Source of the DNA: a bacterium
GTDB lineage: Bacteria; CG03
Assembly (NCBI GenBank): GCA_013791675.1
Contig: VMTI01000276.1
Coordinates: forward strand, 1 to 13,485
DNA: 13,485 nt
Direction: 5' to 3'
This document shows positions 11,292 through 13,485 of the stretch, one piece after another (the first letter of the stretch is position 1; each line of letters opens with the position of its first letter). Both the position numbers and the translations under genes were made by a program. Under the pieces are notes generated by a model. That model ran no database searches, was not told the origin of the DNA, and was given only the letters and a program-made list of their open reading frames with translations.

Positions 11292-13485
11292 ATGATGGAA
11301 GAAAGAAACAGCAAGTTGGCAATGACTGAGATGCAGTTTAAGGCGGAAGTTGCCAAGTGCGAATACTGCGAAGAAAAGCCCTGCGAAAAGGCATGCCCGG
11401 CCAACTGCTCGCCGTTTGAATTTATAATGGCGGCAAAAGAGGGCGAGAGTCAGGATTATCTTCGCTCGGCGGCGGCGATAATGAAGAGTAATCCGTTAGG
11501 GGGCGTATGCGGAACGGTCTGTCCCGATAGGCACTGTATGGCGAAATGTTCTCATAAAGATTTTGACGGGTCGGTAAAAATTCCCGAAGTGCAGGCCTAC
11601 ATTATTCAGAAGGCTAAAGAGATGGGCGAACTACCGCTGTTCATGCCGTCAAAATCAAACGGAAAGAAAATTGCCGTTATTGGAGCGGGGCCGGCGGGGC
11701 TCGCCGCGGCCGCGGTGCTTTCGCAAAAAGGTTACAAAGTTGATGTGTTCGAGAAAATGAAAAACGCCGGCGGTGCGTGTAATCTTATACCGGATTTCAG
11801 GCTTGGCCGAAAAATAATAAAAACGGATATTGATTTTATAAAATCTCTCGGGAACATAGAAATAAAAACGGGTCAAAATATAAGCGATCCCGGAACTCTT
11901 CTCAATAAAGGATACAAAGCAGCTCTTTGCGCAACAGGCCTTTGGAGTCCGATAATGCCCGGAATAGAAAATCAGGACAAGGCCGTGGATGTTATAGAGT
12001 ATTTGAGTAATCCGAAAAGATACAAATTTTCCGGTAAAGTAGCGGTTATCGGCGGCGGGGCATCGGCGGTTGACTGCGCTGTGACGGCTAAAAAGAACGG
12101 CGCCTCAAAAGTGGAGATGTTTATTCTTGAAACAGTTTCAGAAATGCCGTTGAGCGCCAAGGAAAGAGAGGAGCTTCTTGAAAACGGCATTGAACTTACC
12201 AATAGAACGCAGGTCGCGGCTATCAAAATAAATAACGGTAAAATTTCGGGGATTGAAACGGTAAAAGTTGATTTGCCAGCGGGTAAAAAATTCTCGCTTA
12301 AAGATTTAAAAACAATTGACGGATCAGAACAGTCAAGGAAGGATATAAAGAATGTTATCATCGCCATAGGCACCCGCGCCGAAAAACGTTTTGACAAAAT
12401 AAAAGGAATTTTTTTCGCCGGGGATTACGCCAACGGCCCCACGACGGTTGTCGAGGCTGTCGCTTCCGGAAAAAACGCCGCGGAAGAGGCCGCGGCTTAT
12501 CTTGCCGGTAAAAAAGCGGCGAAGGTGAAAAAGGACGTGAAGAGCACCGTGGAGATCAGCGGCTATGAGCCACTCCCCGTTTCTCTTGAGACGGATTTCT
12601 TCGGAAGAAAGATAAGGTCTCCCTTTCTGCTTTCTGCGGCCCCCCCGTCGGATGGTTACGAACAGATGAAAAAAGCTTATGAAGCCGGATGGGCCGGCGG
12701 CGTTATGAAGACGGCTTTTGATGGTGTGCCGATACACATCCCCGGCGAATATATGCACGCATTCAGCAAAACGACTTACGGTAACTGCGACAATGTTTCC
12801 GGCCATTCTCTTTCAAGGGTCTGCGCTGAAGTTAAGAAGTTAGTTAAGGAATTTCCCGACAGGCTGACGATGGCCTCAACGGGCGGCCCTGTCACGGGAA
12901 ACGATAAGGAAGATAAAAAGGGCTGGCAGTCGAATACAAGAAAACTTGAAAAAGCCGGAGCCATGGGTATTGAATACAGCCTTTCCTGTCCTCAGGGCGG
13001 CGATGGCACAGAAGGCGATATAGTTTCCCAGAACGCCGCTCTCACCGCAAAAATTATAGGATGGATTATGGAAGTGTCCGACCCGAATATACCGAAACTT
13101 TTTAAGCTGACCGGTGCGGTGACATCCATTGTGCCGATAGCCAGGGCAATAAAAGAAGCGCTTGATAAATACCCCCGGAAGAAAGCCGGTATCACACTTG
13201 CCAACACTTTTCCGGTTGTGGGATTCAGGCCGAGCGAAAAAGGAAAATGGGATGAAGCTATTGTTTTCGGTATGAGCGGCGAAGCTGTGGCGCCAATAAG
13301 TTACAATACCCTGATATGCGCGATGCCGGTTGGGCTTACGATATCCGGCAACGGCGGCCCGATGAATTATAAACAGGCGGCGCACTTCCTCGCCATAGGC
13401 GTGAAAACGGTGCAGTTCTGCACGCTCCCCACAAAATACGGCTGCGGAATTTATGACGAACTTGCCAGCGGCGTGAGTTATCTTA
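11292..13485 (+). CDS. Fused PreT-PreA / dihydropyrimidine-dehydrogenase-like flavoenzyme (3' end beyond window)
   Basis: At least 731 residues are present with no stop before the window edge. The order matches a DPD-type fusion. A Cys-rich N-terminal Fe-S domain comes first (Cys23, 26, 31, 35, 39, then 73, 77, 82, 86). An FAD-binding fold (GAGPAGLAA at 131-139; AGDYANGPTTVVEA near 376-389) encloses an NAD(P)-binding fold (VIGGGASAVDCA at 252-263). A dihydroorotate-dehydrogenase-like FMN barrel starts at about 428 (LETDFFGRKIRSPFLLSAAPP; SLSCPQGG 563-570; SGNGGPMNYKQAAHFLAIGV 685-704). A C-terminal ferredoxin domain would be expected outside the window. The likely reaction is NAD(P)H-linked reduction of a pyrimidine or related ring, but the position of the DPD catalytic Cys seems to be Val/Ser here (578-579), so the substrate is open. 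AGGAGG lies 5 bases before the ATG, and a second ATG follows at once. Confidence 0.8.
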   Translation, partial: MMEERNSKLAMTEMQFKAEVAKCEYCEEKPCEKACPANCSPFEFIMAAKEGESQDYLRSAAAIMKSNPLGGVCGTVCPDRHCMAKCSHKDFDGSVKIPEVQAYIIQKAKEMGELPLFMPSKSNGKKIAVIGAGPAGLAAAAVLSQKGYKVDVFEKMKNAGGACNLIPDFRLGRKIIKTDIDFIKSLGNIEIKTGQNISDPGTLLNKGYKAALCATGLWSPIMPGIENQDKAVDVIEYLSNPKRYKFSGKVAVIGGGASAVDCAVTAKKNGASKVEMFILETVSEMPLSAKEREELLENGIELTNRTQVAAIKINNGKISGIETVKVDLPAGKKFSLKDLKTIDGSEQSRKDIKNVIIAIGTRAEKRFDKIKGIFFAGDYANGPTTVVEAVASGKNAAEEAAAYLAGKKAAKVKKDVKSTVEISGYEPLPVSLETDFFGRKIRSPFLLSAAPPSDGYEQMKKAYEAGWAGGVMKTAFDGVPIHIPGEYMHAFSKTTYGNCDNVSGHSLSRVCAEVKKLVKEFPDRLTMASTGGPVTGNDKEDKKGWQSNTRKLEKAGAMGIEYSLSCPQGGDGTEGDIVSQNAALTAKIIGWIMEVSDPNIPKLFKLTGAVTSIVPIARAIKEALDKYPRKKAGITLANTFPVVGFRPSEKGKWDEAIVFGMSGEAVAPISYNTLICAMPVGLTISGNGGPMNYKQAAHFLAIGVKTVQFCTLPTKYGCGIYDELASGVSYL

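Noticed and set aside
12333..13385. Several - strand frames of 140-170 codons opposite the DPD-like gene
   Set aside because: The + strand frame is continuous with family motifs throughout; the reverse frames are shadows.

Overview
The window looks like chromosomal DNA of an obligately or facultatively anaerobic bacterium. The evidence is a cluster of desulfoferrodoxin, rubrerythrin and reverse rubrerythrin, a short zinc-type ribosomal protein L28, RecG, and a fused dihydropyrimidine-dehydrogenase-like flavoenzyme. The lineage cannot be fixed from the sequence. The gene style (secreted HEAT-repeat proteins, moderate GC, strong Shine-Dalgarno sites) would fit an under-sampled phylum such as Elusimicrobiota, but this is a guess.

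Left block (123-3071, + strand): three oxygen and peroxide defence genes in a tight run (superoxide reductase, rubrerythrin, reverse rubrerythrin), followed 42 bases later by a RelA/SpoT-type (p)ppGpp synthetase/hydrolase. This last protein keeps the HD, synthetase and TGS domains but stops where the C-terminal regulatory region would begin. The expected flow is superoxide to H2O2 (SOR), then H2O2 to water (rubrerythrins).

Accessory island (about 3072-6716): clearly more AT-rich than its flanks. It opens with a + strand AbrB-type antitoxin / RelE-ParE-type toxin pair that has its own near-consensus promoter. The pair lies between two near-identical 31-base copies of the rsh 3' end (29/31 identical). 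It continues as an integron-type cassette array read on the - strand, with no integrase gene in view (a CALIN-like array). Three attC-like sites share a clear pattern: YTAAC followed by TT(C)A at one edge, and GTG(A/T)CCGTT at the other. The matching cassette termini are complementary over 13-15 bases. The cassettes carry a Schlafen/AlbA_2-domain protein, an unknown 118-residue protein, a HARE-HTH plus GIY-YIG nuclease fusion, and a broken fourth cassette that abuts the second rsh-end copy. At least two of these cargo proteins have nucleic-acid-acting domains often seen in defence or mobile-element settings.

Right block (6717-13485): rpmB (L28) on the - strand is divergent from recG. recG is followed by two exported HEAT-repeat proteins, the second overlapping the first by ATGA. 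A short intergenic stretch with two strong hairpins follows, then a large PreT-PreA/DPD-like fusion that runs off the right edge.
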